Part shown: in pieces, positions 25,798-32,893 of the stretch
Position numbering within the stretch: the first letter of the stretch is position 1
Layout of the letters: each line of letters opens with the position of its first letter
Translations under genes and position numbers: made by a program
The notes under the pieces: generated by a model
Told to the model about the DNA's origin: nothing
Seen by the model: only the letters and a program-made list of their open reading frames with translations
The model's database searches: none
Assembly (NCBI GenBank): GCA_943787925.1
Contig: CALSOH010000003.1
Coordinates: 62,001 to 126,000 of the forward strand
Reading direction: 5' to 3'
Length of the DNA: 64,000 bases
Source: TMED14 sp003507115
GTDB lineage: Bacteria; Bacteroidota; Bacteroidia; Flavobacteriales; Schleiferiaceae

Positions 25798-26779
25798 GGT
25801 GCATTTGGGCGACCCAAGAAGTGGTTTCCTCGATGGGCCGGGTGGAATAGCCTTGTGCGCGGGCTTTTTCGCCATTGTATTCTATAGACTGGCACGCAGC
25901 GCGAACACTGTCTTGGGTGAGCAAGGGGCGCGCGCCAAAAAGGAATTCTCGAGCGCGTTCCAGACGCCAGGCGACTTGAAGGAGGGCTGGCTTGGCGATA
26001 TATTTTGGCGGGGCAACCCCAAGTCCGGCGGCCAGCAAACTAAAGACGGATTTGAACGAGGCATTGGCCCCGTTGAGGATGAAGCGCTCCCCTACCGGGG
26101 GTAGTTCGAGGGCTTTGAGCGCGGACTCTGCGACGTCGCGGACATCTACCCAGCCCGTAGCTCCCGGAGAAACGAGAGGCAAGCCGCGAGAAATCGTTTT
26201 GGGGAAGAGGGAGCTCCCGTCTGGCCAGGCGGGTGGGCCCAAGATGACGCTTGGATGGAAAACAGCTAGGGGAAGACCTTCCTCATGGTAACGCCATGCC
26301 ACCAGTTCGGCATCTAGCTTGGATTTACCATAGGCCGACAAGGTGTCGCGCTTACTTTCATTGGCTTCGGTGACGACCGGTTCCCTCAGGTCCACACTCA
26401 GTGTTGCGATACTGCTGATATGCAGGCCAAAGCGCACCCCCTGATCCAAGGCGGCGAGCCACAGGTTTTCACTCATTTGGGGATTGGCGCGAAGCATATA
26501 AGCCGCATCCTTCTTGCGAAAGGAGACGATGGCCGCCGCGTGGACCACTTGGGTCGCCCCGTCCAAGGCTTCAGCGGTGTCTAGGGCGTCGAGCAAATCC
26601 ACTTGGCGCCAGATGACCTGGTCAAAGACCTCGGCATGGCCTTGGGCGGCCCAACTCATTTGGACTGAATTCAACGCCGAGGCGCTGCGATACAGGCCGC
26701 AAACGGGCTTCTGCGCCAAGGCCGCGGCAAGTACAATGTGCGATCCCAGCATTCCCGAAGCACCCGTGACGACAATCAT
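25781..26779 (-). CDS. NAD(P)-dependent epimerase/reductase of the dihydroflavonol-reductase-like group
   Basis: A 332-residue extended SDR with the nucleotide-binding motif GASGMLG (residues 6-12) and the catalytic motif YGKSK near residue 150. The position of ARRSV-like basic residues after the second strand is consistent with NADP use, but this is not certain. Family members include sugar-nucleotide and flavonoid reductases; the substrate cannot be named. Translationally linked to the AlkB-like gene downstream (17-nt overlap). A near-consensus -7 box (TACCTTTA) lies 4 nt before its ATG. Confidence 0.85.
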   Translation of the reverse strand: MIVVTGASGMLGSHIVLAAALAQKPVCGLYRSASALNSVQMSWAAQGHAEVFDQVIWRQVDLLDALDTAEALDGATQVVHAAAIVSFRKKDAAYMLRANPQMSENLWLAALDQGVRFGLHISSIATLSVDLREPVVTEANESKRDTLSAYGKSKLDAELVAWRYHEEGLPLAVFHPSVILGPPAWPDGSSLFPKTISRGLPLVSPGATGWVDVRDVAESALKALELPPVGERFILNGANASFKSVFSLLAAGLGVAPPKYIAKPALLQVAWRLERAREFLFGARPLLTQDSVRAACQSIEYNGEKARAQGYSTRPIEETTSWVAQMHHALHP

Positions 26780-26783
26780 GTTT

Positions 26784-26791
26784 TAAAGGTA
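26784..26791 (-). promoter_or_regulatory. near-consensus -7 box before the epimerase gene
   Basis: TACCTTTA on the minus strand, 4 nt from the ATG at 26779; one mismatch to TAnnTTTG. It shares a 47-bp divergent intergenic region with the tyrS box. Confidence 0.4.
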
Positions 26792-26814
26792 CGGCCTCCC
26801 TCGAGCCCCTGCTA

Positions 26815-26822
26815 TACCTTTG
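26815..26822 (+). promoter_or_regulatory. promoter -7 box directly before tyrS
   Basis: TACCTTTG, exact match, 4 nt before the tyrS ATG at 26827. It leaves no room for a leader, a T-box or any other riboregulator. Confidence 0.6.
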
Positions 26823-26826
26823 TAGT

Positions 26827-28104
26827 ATGAGTCCCTCCTTTGTTGAAGAATTGCGTTGGCGCCGAATGCTGCACGACAGCATGCCGGGCACCGAAGAGTT
26901 TTTAGCCTCCGGCCCTCAAAAGGCCTATATCGGTTTTGACCCCACGGCCGATTCATTGGGTGTCGGCAACTTGGTGCAAGTCATGATGCTCGTGCACTTC
27001 CAGCGTGCGGGCCACCAGCCCTACGCTTTGGTAGGCGGAGCGACCGGCATGGTGGGCGATCCCTCCTTCAAGTCGGCCGAACGTCCATTGCTGGATGCGG
27101 AGACGATGGAGAAGAACCTGGCGGGCCAAAAGGCCCAGCTCATGAAGTTCCTCGACTTTGACGGCCCCAAGGGAGCTAGAATTATCAACAACTACGATTG
27201 GTTCAAAAACATCGGCTTTTTGGACTTCATTCGGGACGTGGGCAAGCACATCACCGTCAACTACATGCTGGCAAAGGATTCGGTGAAGAGTCGCCAAGAA
27301 AGCGGCATCAGCTATACCGAATTCAGCTACCAGCTCATCCAAGGCTACGACTTTTACCACCTCTGGAAGGAAGAAGGCATCCGTTTGCAAATGGGGGGTA
27401 GCGACCAGTGGGGCAATATCACGACCGGTACGGAACTCATTCGCCGAATGGGTGGCGGCGAGGCCTTTGCCCTTACGACGCCCCTGATCAAGAAGGCGGA
27501 CGGCACCAAGTTTGGCAAGACGGAGGGCGGCAACGTGTGGCTCGATCCCCACCGTACCAGCCCCTACCAATTCTACCAGTTTTGGCTCAATGCAGCGGAC
27601 GAAGATGCCGGAAACTACATCCGCATTTTCACCACCAAGAGCCGCGAAGAAATTGAGGCCCTGGAGGCCGAGCACACCCAGGCCCCGCACCTACGCATTA
27701 TCCAAAAGGCCCTCGCGGCGGACATTACCGCGCGCGTTCACTCCGAAGAGGAGCTGGAAAAAGCCCTGCAAGCGAGCCAAATCCTCTTTGGCCAATCCAC
27801 TGCCAAGGACCTCAAAGCCTTGGATGCGCGCACGCTCTTGGATGTATTTGAAGGCGTTCCACAAATGACGGTATCCAAAGACGCCTTGGCGGCAGGTCTG
27901 CCCATTTTGGACGTAGCCTGTGCCGATACGGCCCTGTTTGCATCCCGCGGGGAGGCCAAAAAGCTCCTGGCGGCGGGCGGCGTATCGCTGAACAAAAATA
28001 AAGTGGAGGGCGACTACACGGTCACCTTGGACGATGTGATTGGCGGGGGGTACTTACTCGTTCAGAAGGGCAAGAAGAACTACGCGTTGGTCGTGCTCAG
28101 CTGA
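26827..28104 (+). CDS. tyrS: tyrosyl-tRNA synthetase
   Basis: A 425-residue class I aminoacyl-tRNA synthetase. The HIGH-equivalent lies in YIGFDPTADSLGVGNL (residues about 35-50), the tyrosine pocket in GGSDQWGNITTG and the KMSKS-equivalent in KADGTKFGKTEGG. A C-terminal S4 RNA-binding domain follows (EAKKLLAAGGVSLNKNKV). Full length for a bacterial TyrRS. Monocistronic, and it overlaps the convergent VOC gene by 8 nt at its 3' end. Confidence 0.97.
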   Translation: MSPSFVEELRWRRMLHDSMPGTEEFLASGPQKAYIGFDPTADSLGVGNLVQVMMLVHFQRAGHQPYALVGGATGMVGDPSFKSAERPLLDAETMEKNLAGQKAQLMKFLDFDGPKGARIINNYDWFKNIGFLDFIRDVGKHITVNYMLAKDSVKSRQESGISYTEFSYQLIQGYDFYHLWKEEGIRLQMGGSDQWGNITTGTELIRRMGGGEAFALTTPLIKKADGTKFGKTEGGNVWLDPHRTSPYQFYQFWLNAADEDAGNYIRIFTTKSREEIEALEAEHTQAPHLRIIQKALAADITARVHSEEELEKALQASQILFGQSTAKDLKALDARTLLDVFEGVPQMTVSKDALAAGLPILDVACADTALFASRGEAKKLLAAGGVSLNKNKVEGDYTVTLDDVIGGGYLLVQKGKKNYALVVLS

Positions 28105-28486
28105 GCGGCTGAATCAAATCCCAGCGGTTGCCGTAGCGGTCGGCGACGACACAGACCTTCCCAAACTCCTCATGGCGCACTGGAGTTTCCGGGTAGCAGC
28201 CATGCGCTGCCAGGCGGGCCACATCGGCGTCGAGGTCTTCACAGTACATAAAGAGAAAGACGCGCCCTCCGGTCTGCTGCCCAATGGCGGCTTCTTGGGC
28301 GGGGGTGGCGGCTTTGGCGAGAAGCAGGGCGCAGGGGCTTCCTGGGGGAGCGACGCGGACCCAGCGTTTTTCCGGGGTTCGGACGCTGTCTTCCAAGAGC
28401 TCAAAACCCCATGCCTGCGTGTAGTGGGCGATGGCTTCGTCGTAGTCCGGCACGACCACGGCCACCATAAAGAGCTGCTTACTCAC
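28097..28486 (-). CDS. VOC family (glyoxalase/bleomycin-resistance-like) protein
   Basis: A 129-residue single-module vicinal-oxygen-chelate protein: LFMVAVVVPDYDEAIAHY at the start and EEFGKVCVVADRYGNRWDL at the end, the usual betaalphabetabetabeta pattern with a terminal Asp/Glu region. The substrate is not predictable. The start is a GTG whose codon overlaps the end of the preceding gene by 8 nt; the ATG at codon 7 (28468) is the alternative. Last gene of the long minus-strand operon beginning at 32841. Confidence 0.85.
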   Translation of the reverse strand: MSKQLFMVAVVVPDYDEAIAHYTQAWGFELLEDSVRTPEKRWVRVAPPGSPCALLLAKAATPAQEAAIGQQTGGRVFLFMYCEDLDADVARLAAHGCYPETPVRHEEFGKVCVVADRYGNRWDLIQPLS

Positions 28487-29234
28487 TTTCGAGCGGAATG
28501 CAGGCGTAGGCCGCGTATTCGTAGCCCGTGGACTGCGCGGTGGTAGGCTTGGCCAGGTGGTGCAATTGGCCGTAGACCTTGTCTTCGTGCAGCTTGAGTT
28601 TGGGAATTTCCAGCACTTCGGCGTCGGTGAGGATGCACTGAATGCCCACTTCGCCGCGGGTGAAAATAATGATCCGGAAGCGCTGTTCGTCTAGGTTCTT
28701 GGCGTCCTGATAGCGGAGCACCCAGGCATTGAGTCCCGCATCGTCCAATTCACCGGGAAGGGGCTTGAGCTCTTCAAATCCAAAGTTCTGGAGGTAGCCC
28801 GAAAAGGCGTCCCAGAAGGGGCCGGTTCGCTTTTCCGTGAGGAATTCCACCAGGGAGCGCTCGGGCCAGGAATTGCTGATAAAGGCGGAGGAGCGCACAT
28901 GGCCATGGATGAGGCCCGTTACGTATTTCTTGGCCATACGGCGGTCCGAGGGGATGCCGGGCTCATCCAAGAGGAGGGCCTTTTGGGTTTGGCCGATGGC
29001 TTGGCCTTTCGCGTTGTACAAGGGGGTTTCCGCGGCTATCTCGCCGTCACTTACGGCGCCCTTTTCGACCCAAACGCGCTTCGTAATGTTGTAGCCACCG
29101 TCAGCGGCACGAACGGCGTGCACGGCGGTGCTGTCGGACAACGTGAACGCGGGCTCTTTGTCTACGGTAATGTTGGTCCATGCGTTGACCCACTGGGCGG
29201 ACAAGGGTGACGCGAGAAGAATAAGGGTGGCCAT
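28479..29234 (-). CDS. secreted protein of unknown function
   Basis: About 251 residues from the ATG at 29234, which gives a clean signal peptide (MATLILLASPLSAQW). The frame is open further upstream to 29381, but that stretch does not look like an export signal. The mature protein contains AADGGYNITKRVWVEKGAV, DRRMAKKYVTGLIHG and a C-terminal EYAAYACIPLESE. I do not recognise a family. It overlaps the VOC gene by 8 nt and, at its 5' end, a small alternative ORF (29101-29394). Periplasmic location expected. Confidence 0.75.
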   Translation of the reverse strand: MATLILLASPLSAQWVNAWTNITVDKEPAFTLSDSTAVHAVRAADGGYNITKRVWVEKGAVSDGEIAAETPLYNAKGQAIGQTQKALLLDEPGIPSDRRMAKKYVTGLIHGHVRSSAFISNSWPERSLVEFLTEKRTGPFWDAFSGYLQNFGFEELKPLPGELDDAGLNAWVLRYQDAKNLDEQRFRIIIFTRGEVGIQCILTDAEVLEIPKLKLHEDKVYGQLHHLAKPTTAQSTGYEYAAYACIPLESE

Positions 29235-29394
29235 CCACCACAATGATCGCGGGTTGCGGATAGTAGGGACGGGGCTGTGCATTGTATGCGTTTCCATAGG
29301 GACGTCGATGAGCATAGGGGCGATGAGGGTGGTGGTCGGCAGAAGCCTGAAGGCTTGCGCCAAGCAATAGCAAGGTAGCAATCAATGCGCGCAT
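29101..29394 (-). CDS. possible small His/Pro/Tyr-rich secreted protein, overlapping the next gene
   Basis: A 97-codon ORF in another frame. Its first 19 residues (MRALIATLLLLGASLQASA) form a convincing signal peptide, followed by a segment rich in H, P, Y and R. The last third lies over the signal peptide and start of the next gene and looks like an out-of-frame reading (many R and H). It is either a real small protein translationally linked to both neighbours, a gene damaged by a frameshift, or chance. It would fill the otherwise empty 29235-29410 interval. Confidence 0.35.
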   Translation of the reverse strand: MRALIATLLLLGASLQASADHHPHRPYAHRRPYGNAYNAQPRPYYPQPAIIVVDGHPYSSRVTLVRPVGQRMDQHYRRQRARVHVVRQHRRARRSCR

Positions 29395-29410
29395 AGTCGG
29401 GTCTTTGAGG

Positions 29411-30394
29411 TTAAACGGTCAACAAAGAGCAGCCGCGGAGGTCGGAACCTTCCAGACGGCCTAGCACTTCAAAAGAACCATTTTCAAAGACCTTGCCAAG
29501 ATCCGCCGTAGCCAAGAAGGCGCAGGAGTCGGCGTTGGCCAAATCGACGATGTTTAGTGCGGCATGCGACTCGAGGCCTGCCCACTCGAGGGGGTTCTCG
29601 GGACTTCGGGGCAGGACGCGCATTTGGGGTGGGGGGATGAAGCGTCCCTCGCCAAAGCTGTAGGCTTGCGACATCCCTTCGGTCATGCCGTATTCGGAGT
29701 GGATGCGGTCCACACCGAATGCTTGCTGCAGCTGCGCGTGCACGGCTTCGCGCACGGGCTCCACGCGTCGGCCCTTCATGCCGCCTGTTTCCATGATGAG
29801 GGTAGATTTCAGGGACAGCGGTTTTTCCAAGCTTTCCGCCCAGTCGAGCAAGGCGAAGGTCACGCCCAGGATGACGGTGGGAACGCCGTTGAGTTCCAGG
29901 GTTTCCAGGCGGTAGCGCAACTCGTCCAATCCCTTCAGGAAGAAGCCCGATTCCTCGGCGGGGGACTGCTTCACAAAGTGTTCGGCCATGGCGATAAGGG
30001 AGGATCCTTCGCGCTCCATGTAGCTGGGAAGCAAACAAAGCCAGGCGTATTGATCGACCGGGCCATAAAAATGCTCAAAGCAGGCTTGCGCGTTGCGCAG
30101 ATAGGCATCGGTGGAGGCCACGTGGTGCTTAGACGTCGCCTGGCCCGCGGTGCCGCTAGAGGTGTAGATAACCTCTGCATCGAACTGCCCCGTCTTGACC
30201 GCATGCGTTTTAAACGTTTCAATCGGCAAGAAGGGAATGTCGTGCAGGGACTGAATGGCCTCTTGCCGCGCGAGATCGACCCCTAGGTGTTGCAGCCATG
30301 TCCCATAGACAGGGTTGTGCTGCGCTTGAAATCGAAAGAGCCGAAGCGCCACCTCCTCAAAGGTGGGCGAGATGAAAGGGAAAGCCTCACTCAT
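29411..30394 (-). CDS. LuxE-like acyl-protein synthetase / acyltransferase
   Basis: A 327-residue adenylate-forming-type protein: SSGTAGQATSKHH carries the phosphate-binding loop, and IMETGGMKGRR and IHSEYGMTEGMSQ match motifs of the LuxE/phenylacetate-CoA-ligase-like family. LuxE activates fatty acids as acyl-AMP in luminous bacteria; the free-standing Bacteroidota homologues have no known substrate, and no LuxC or LuxD is here. I start at the ATG at 30394 (MSEAFPFISPTFEEV). The longer frame to 30505 begins inside the DUF4296 gene. It overlaps that gene by 8 nt. Confidence 0.83.
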   Translation of the reverse strand: MSEAFPFISPTFEEVALRLFRFQAQHNPVYGTWLQHLGVDLARQEAIQSLHDIPFLPIETFKTHAVKTGQFDAEVIYTSSGTAGQATSKHHVASTDAYLRNAQACFEHFYGPVDQYAWLCLLPSYMEREGSSLIAMAEHFVKQSPAEESGFFLKGLDELRYRLETLELNGVPTVILGVTFALLDWAESLEKPLSLKSTLIMETGGMKGRRVEPVREAVHAQLQQAFGVDRIHSEYGMTEGMSQAYSFGEGRFIPPPQMRVLPRSPENPLEWAGLESHAALNIVDLANADSCAFLATADLGKVFENGSFEVLGRLEGSDLRGCSLLTV

Positions 30395-30767
30395 CGTCAG
30401 AGACCGAGGTCGGGGTGCTGAGAATTTGGACATCCGCCCGCAAGCTGTCGATAATCCATTGGTAGTAGCGCGCCATGCACTCGGGATCGCCATGGTAGTA
30501 GGCAAAGCTTCGCTGTACCTGTTCGGCCGTCACGTCAAAGTCGCGGTAGAGCGTCTCGAAATATGGCCCTAAAGGAAGGGAGTCTCCGAGAAGCGTGTTT
30601 CCCGTTCGGGCGCCCTCAATCAAATTCATTTCATACATCAAGCGCACAAAGGCCTCTTCGGGGAGTAAGTCCTTTGGGGCCTCCATGGGGTTGACGGCTT
30701 CCTCTGACCCCATGAATGAACACGCGGTCAAGCTCAACAGGGCGCAAAGGAGGAGGACAGGCTTCAT
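30387..30767 (-). CDS. DUF4296 family lipoprotein
   Basis: A 126-residue lipoprotein: lipobox in LLSLTACSF (Cys about 16), then the DUF4296 pattern PEEAFVRLMYEMNLIEGAR, and FAYYHGDPECMARYYQWIID near the C-terminus. The family is confined to Bacteroidota and has no assigned function. The ATG at 30767 overlaps the pyrC stop (ATGA); the longer frame up to 30902 would run inside pyrC. Order (mannosyltransferase, pyrC, DUF4296) suggests a conserved gene cluster. Confidence 0.86.
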   Translation of the reverse strand: MKPVLLLCALLSLTACSFMGSEEAVNPMEAPKDLLPEEAFVRLMYEMNLIEGARTGNTLLGDSLPLGPYFETLYRDFDVTAEQVQRSFAYYHGDPECMARYYQWIIDSLRADVQILSTPTSVSDDE

Positions 30768-32122
30768 GGGCGTTGGAAGAGCAAGCGCTGCCCGCCGGCC
30801 TCGCCTCGAATTTTTCCTTGTTTGTATACTAAGTGGCCATTGACAAAGGTGTGGGTCACCCGTGCCGCGAAGGTGCGCCCTTCGAAGGGAGACCACCCAC
30901 ATTTACTGAGAATGTTGTCGGAAGTCACGTTCCATGGGCGGGAAGGATCCACAATGACTACATCTGCATGGTAGCCTTCGCGCAAATAGCCGCGCTCCTC
31001 GATTCCAAAGAGGTCAGCCTGGTTGTGGCACATCAGCTGAACAATGCGCGCAAAGTCGATATCGTTGCGGCGGGCCAGTTCCAGCATGGCGGACAAGCTA
31101 TTTTGGACCAGCGGGCCTCCCGATGGCGCATCGGCGTAGGGCCGCATTTTTTCTTCCAAGGTGTGGGGGGCGTGGTCGGTCGAGACGACGTCAATTTTTC
31201 CGTTGAGTAGGGCTTCGCGCAAAGCATTGCGGTCGGCTTTGGTTTTGACCGCCGGATTCCATTTGATGAGGTTGCCTTTTTCCGCATAATCCTCTTCGGA
31301 GAACCATAGGTGGTGGACGCAGGCTTCGGCCGTGATTTTCTTTTCGCTCAATGGAATGTCTCCATCAAGGAGGTCCAGCTCCATCGCCGTCGAAACGTGG
31401 TAGAGGTGGAAGCGAGCTCCCGTTTTGCGCGCCATCCCAATGGCGGCGGAGGAACTAACATAACAGCCCTCGGCAGAACGGATGTAGGGGTGGTCGGCGG
31501 CGGTGAGGTTTTCGCGTCCTTTTTCCGCAATGAAGCGCTCCAAATTGGCTTGAATCGTGGCTTCGTCCTCGCAGTGCGCAATGAGTTGGTGGTCCACTTC
31601 CCGGAAAATGCGCTCCAAGGTTTCGGGATTGTCCACCAGCATATTCCCCGTGGAAGAGCCCATGAAGATTTTGATCCCGGCGACATCCCGCTTGGAGATC
31701 TTCTTGAGTTCCTCCAAGTTGTCGTTGGTGGCACCCATGTTAAAACTGTAGTTGGCCCAAGAAACCTCTGCGGCCCGGCTGTATTTCTTTTCTAACTCTT
31801 CGACGGTCGTGGCTTGCGGAACGGTATTGGGCTGTTCCACATAGCTGGTGATCCCTCCGGAAATCGCCGCGCGGGATTCACTGGCGATGTCCCCTTTGTG
31901 CGTCAGTCCGGGCTCGCGGAAATGCACCTGTGAATCGATGACGCCCGGAATAACATAGCATCCAGCGGCGTCGATAACTTGGACATGCAGATCTTTAGGT
32001 GTGAGGGTGCGATCCATGCGCTTAATGCGCCCATTTTCAAGGAGGATTTCACCTTCTTCGATTCGGCCTTCATTGATGAGCCGGGCGTTCTTGATGAGAT
32101 AGCGTGGGGGTATGGAAGTCAT
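30764..32122 (-). CDS. pyrC: dihydroorotase
   Basis: A 452-residue amidohydrolase that closes carbamoyl-aspartate to dihydroorotate in pyrimidine synthesis. The metal motif is in IDSQVHFREPGLTHKG, an asparagine/substrate loop in SYVEQPNTVPQ, a carboxylated-Lys region in GIKIFMGSSTGN, and the Asp in STDHAPHTLEEK. This is the class I-like, longer form found in Bacteroidota. Its start overlaps the stop of the mannosyltransferase, and its stop overlaps the start of the DUF4296 gene, each by an ATGA. Confidence 0.93.
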   Translation of the reverse strand: MTSIPPRYLIKNARLINEGRIEEGEILLENGRIKRMDRTLTPKDLHVQVIDAAGCYVIPGVIDSQVHFREPGLTHKGDIASESRAAISGGITSYVEQPNTVPQATTVEELEKKYSRAAEVSWANYSFNMGATNDNLEELKKISKRDVAGIKIFMGSSTGNMLVDNPETLERIFREVDHQLIAHCEDEATIQANLERFIAEKGRENLTAADHPYIRSAEGCYVSSSAAIGMARKTGARFHLYHVSTAMELDLLDGDIPLSEKKITAEACVHHLWFSEEDYAEKGNLIKWNPAVKTKADRNALREALLNGKIDVVSTDHAPHTLEEKMRPYADAPSGGPLVQNSLSAMLELARRNDIDFARIVQLMCHNQADLFGIEERGYLREGYHADVVIVDPSRPWNVTSDNILSKCGWSPFEGRTFAARVTHTFVNGHLVYKQGKIRGEAGGQRLLFQRP

Positions 32123-32841
32123 TTGCGGAATATGCTCGTAATCTTCAGCAAAATTACCCCAAAGACGGCCTCCCGAATAATCCCAGAAGACATTTTACTT
32201 TGGCCCAATTTCCGGTCTGTGAAGATGACGGGGACTTCGGCAAGATGAAAGCCTTTTTGCCAAGTCCGAAACTTCATTTCGATCTGGAAGGCGTATCCCA
32301 CAAAGCGTATTTTTTCAAAATCAATGGACTCCAAAACCTCGCGCCGGTAGCATTTAAATCCGGCCGTCGTGTCGTGGATGGGCATGCCGGTGATGAAGCG
32401 GACATATTTGGATGCAAAAAAGCTCAATAGAACGCGGGACATCGGCCAATTCACGACGTTCACGCCGTTGGAATAGCGCGAACCGATGGCCAAGTCCGCT
32501 TTGTAGAGCGCACAGGCGTCCAGCAAGCGGGGCAGGTCTTTGGGGTCGTGGGAAAAATCCGCGTCCATCTCGAAGATGTAGCCATAATCCCGGGCCAGGG
32601 CCCATTGAAATCCGTGAATGTAGGCCGTTCCCAGTCCTAATTTGCCCGTGCGGCACTCGAGAAAAAGGCGATTTGGATAGTCCGATTGCGCCAAACGGAC
32701 CAAATCCGCGGTGCCATCGGGAGAACCATCGTCGATCACCAAGACGTGAAACTCCCGCTCCAATGCAAATACCGCCTCCAAAATGGCTTGGATGTTATCG
32801 CGTTCGTTGAACGTGGGAATGATGACCAAAGAGGATGACAT
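32119..32841 (-). CDS. polyprenol monophosphomannose synthase (GT2)
   Basis: A 240-residue family 2 glycosyltransferase similar to the catalytic part of dolichol-phosphate-mannose synthase: VIIPTFNERDNI at the start, DDGSPDGTA, and EMDADFSHDP containing the DxD motif. It transfers mannose to polyprenyl phosphate at the inner membrane, supplying substrate for GT-C enzymes. The ATG at 32841 is preferred over a TTG at 32850. Its -7 box lies only 6 nt before the start codon. First gene of the minus-strand operon down to 28097. Confidence 0.88.
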   Translation of the reverse strand: MSSSLVIIPTFNERDNIQAILEAVFALEREFHVLVIDDGSPDGTADLVRLAQSDYPNRLFLECRTGKLGLGTAYIHGFQWALARDYGYIFEMDADFSHDPKDLPRLLDACALYKADLAIGSRYSNGVNVVNWPMSRVLLSFFASKYVRFITGMPIHDTTAGFKCYRREVLESIDFEKIRFVGYAFQIEMKFRTWQKGFHLAEVPVIFTDRKLGQSKMSSGIIREAVFGVILLKITSIFRK

Positions 32842-32847
32842 AGCCCC

Positions 32848-32855
32848 CAAAAGTA
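32848..32855 (-). promoter_or_regulatory. promoter -7 box for the mannosyltransferase operon
   Basis: TACTTTTG on the minus strand, 6 nt before the ATG at 32841. It leaves at most a couple of leader nucleotides. Confidence 0.55.
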
Positions 32856-32869
32856 GTCCTTAAGGGCCG

Positions 32870-32877
32870 TATTTTTG
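32870..32877 (+). promoter_or_regulatory. promoter -7 box for polA
   Basis: TATTTTTG (exact TAnnTTTG), 16 nt before the ATG at 32894; divergent from the mannosyltransferase promoter. Confidence 0.5.
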
Positions 32878-32893
32878 AAGAAATCTCCTTCCC

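Noticed and set aside
26780..26826. T-box or other riboswitch upstream of tyrS
   Set aside because: Only 47 bp separate tyrS from the divergent gene, and the promoter box ends 4 nt before the start codon.
29411..30394. Bioluminescence (lux) locus
   Set aside because: Only a LuxE-like acyl-activating protein is present; luxA, luxB, luxC and luxD are absent.
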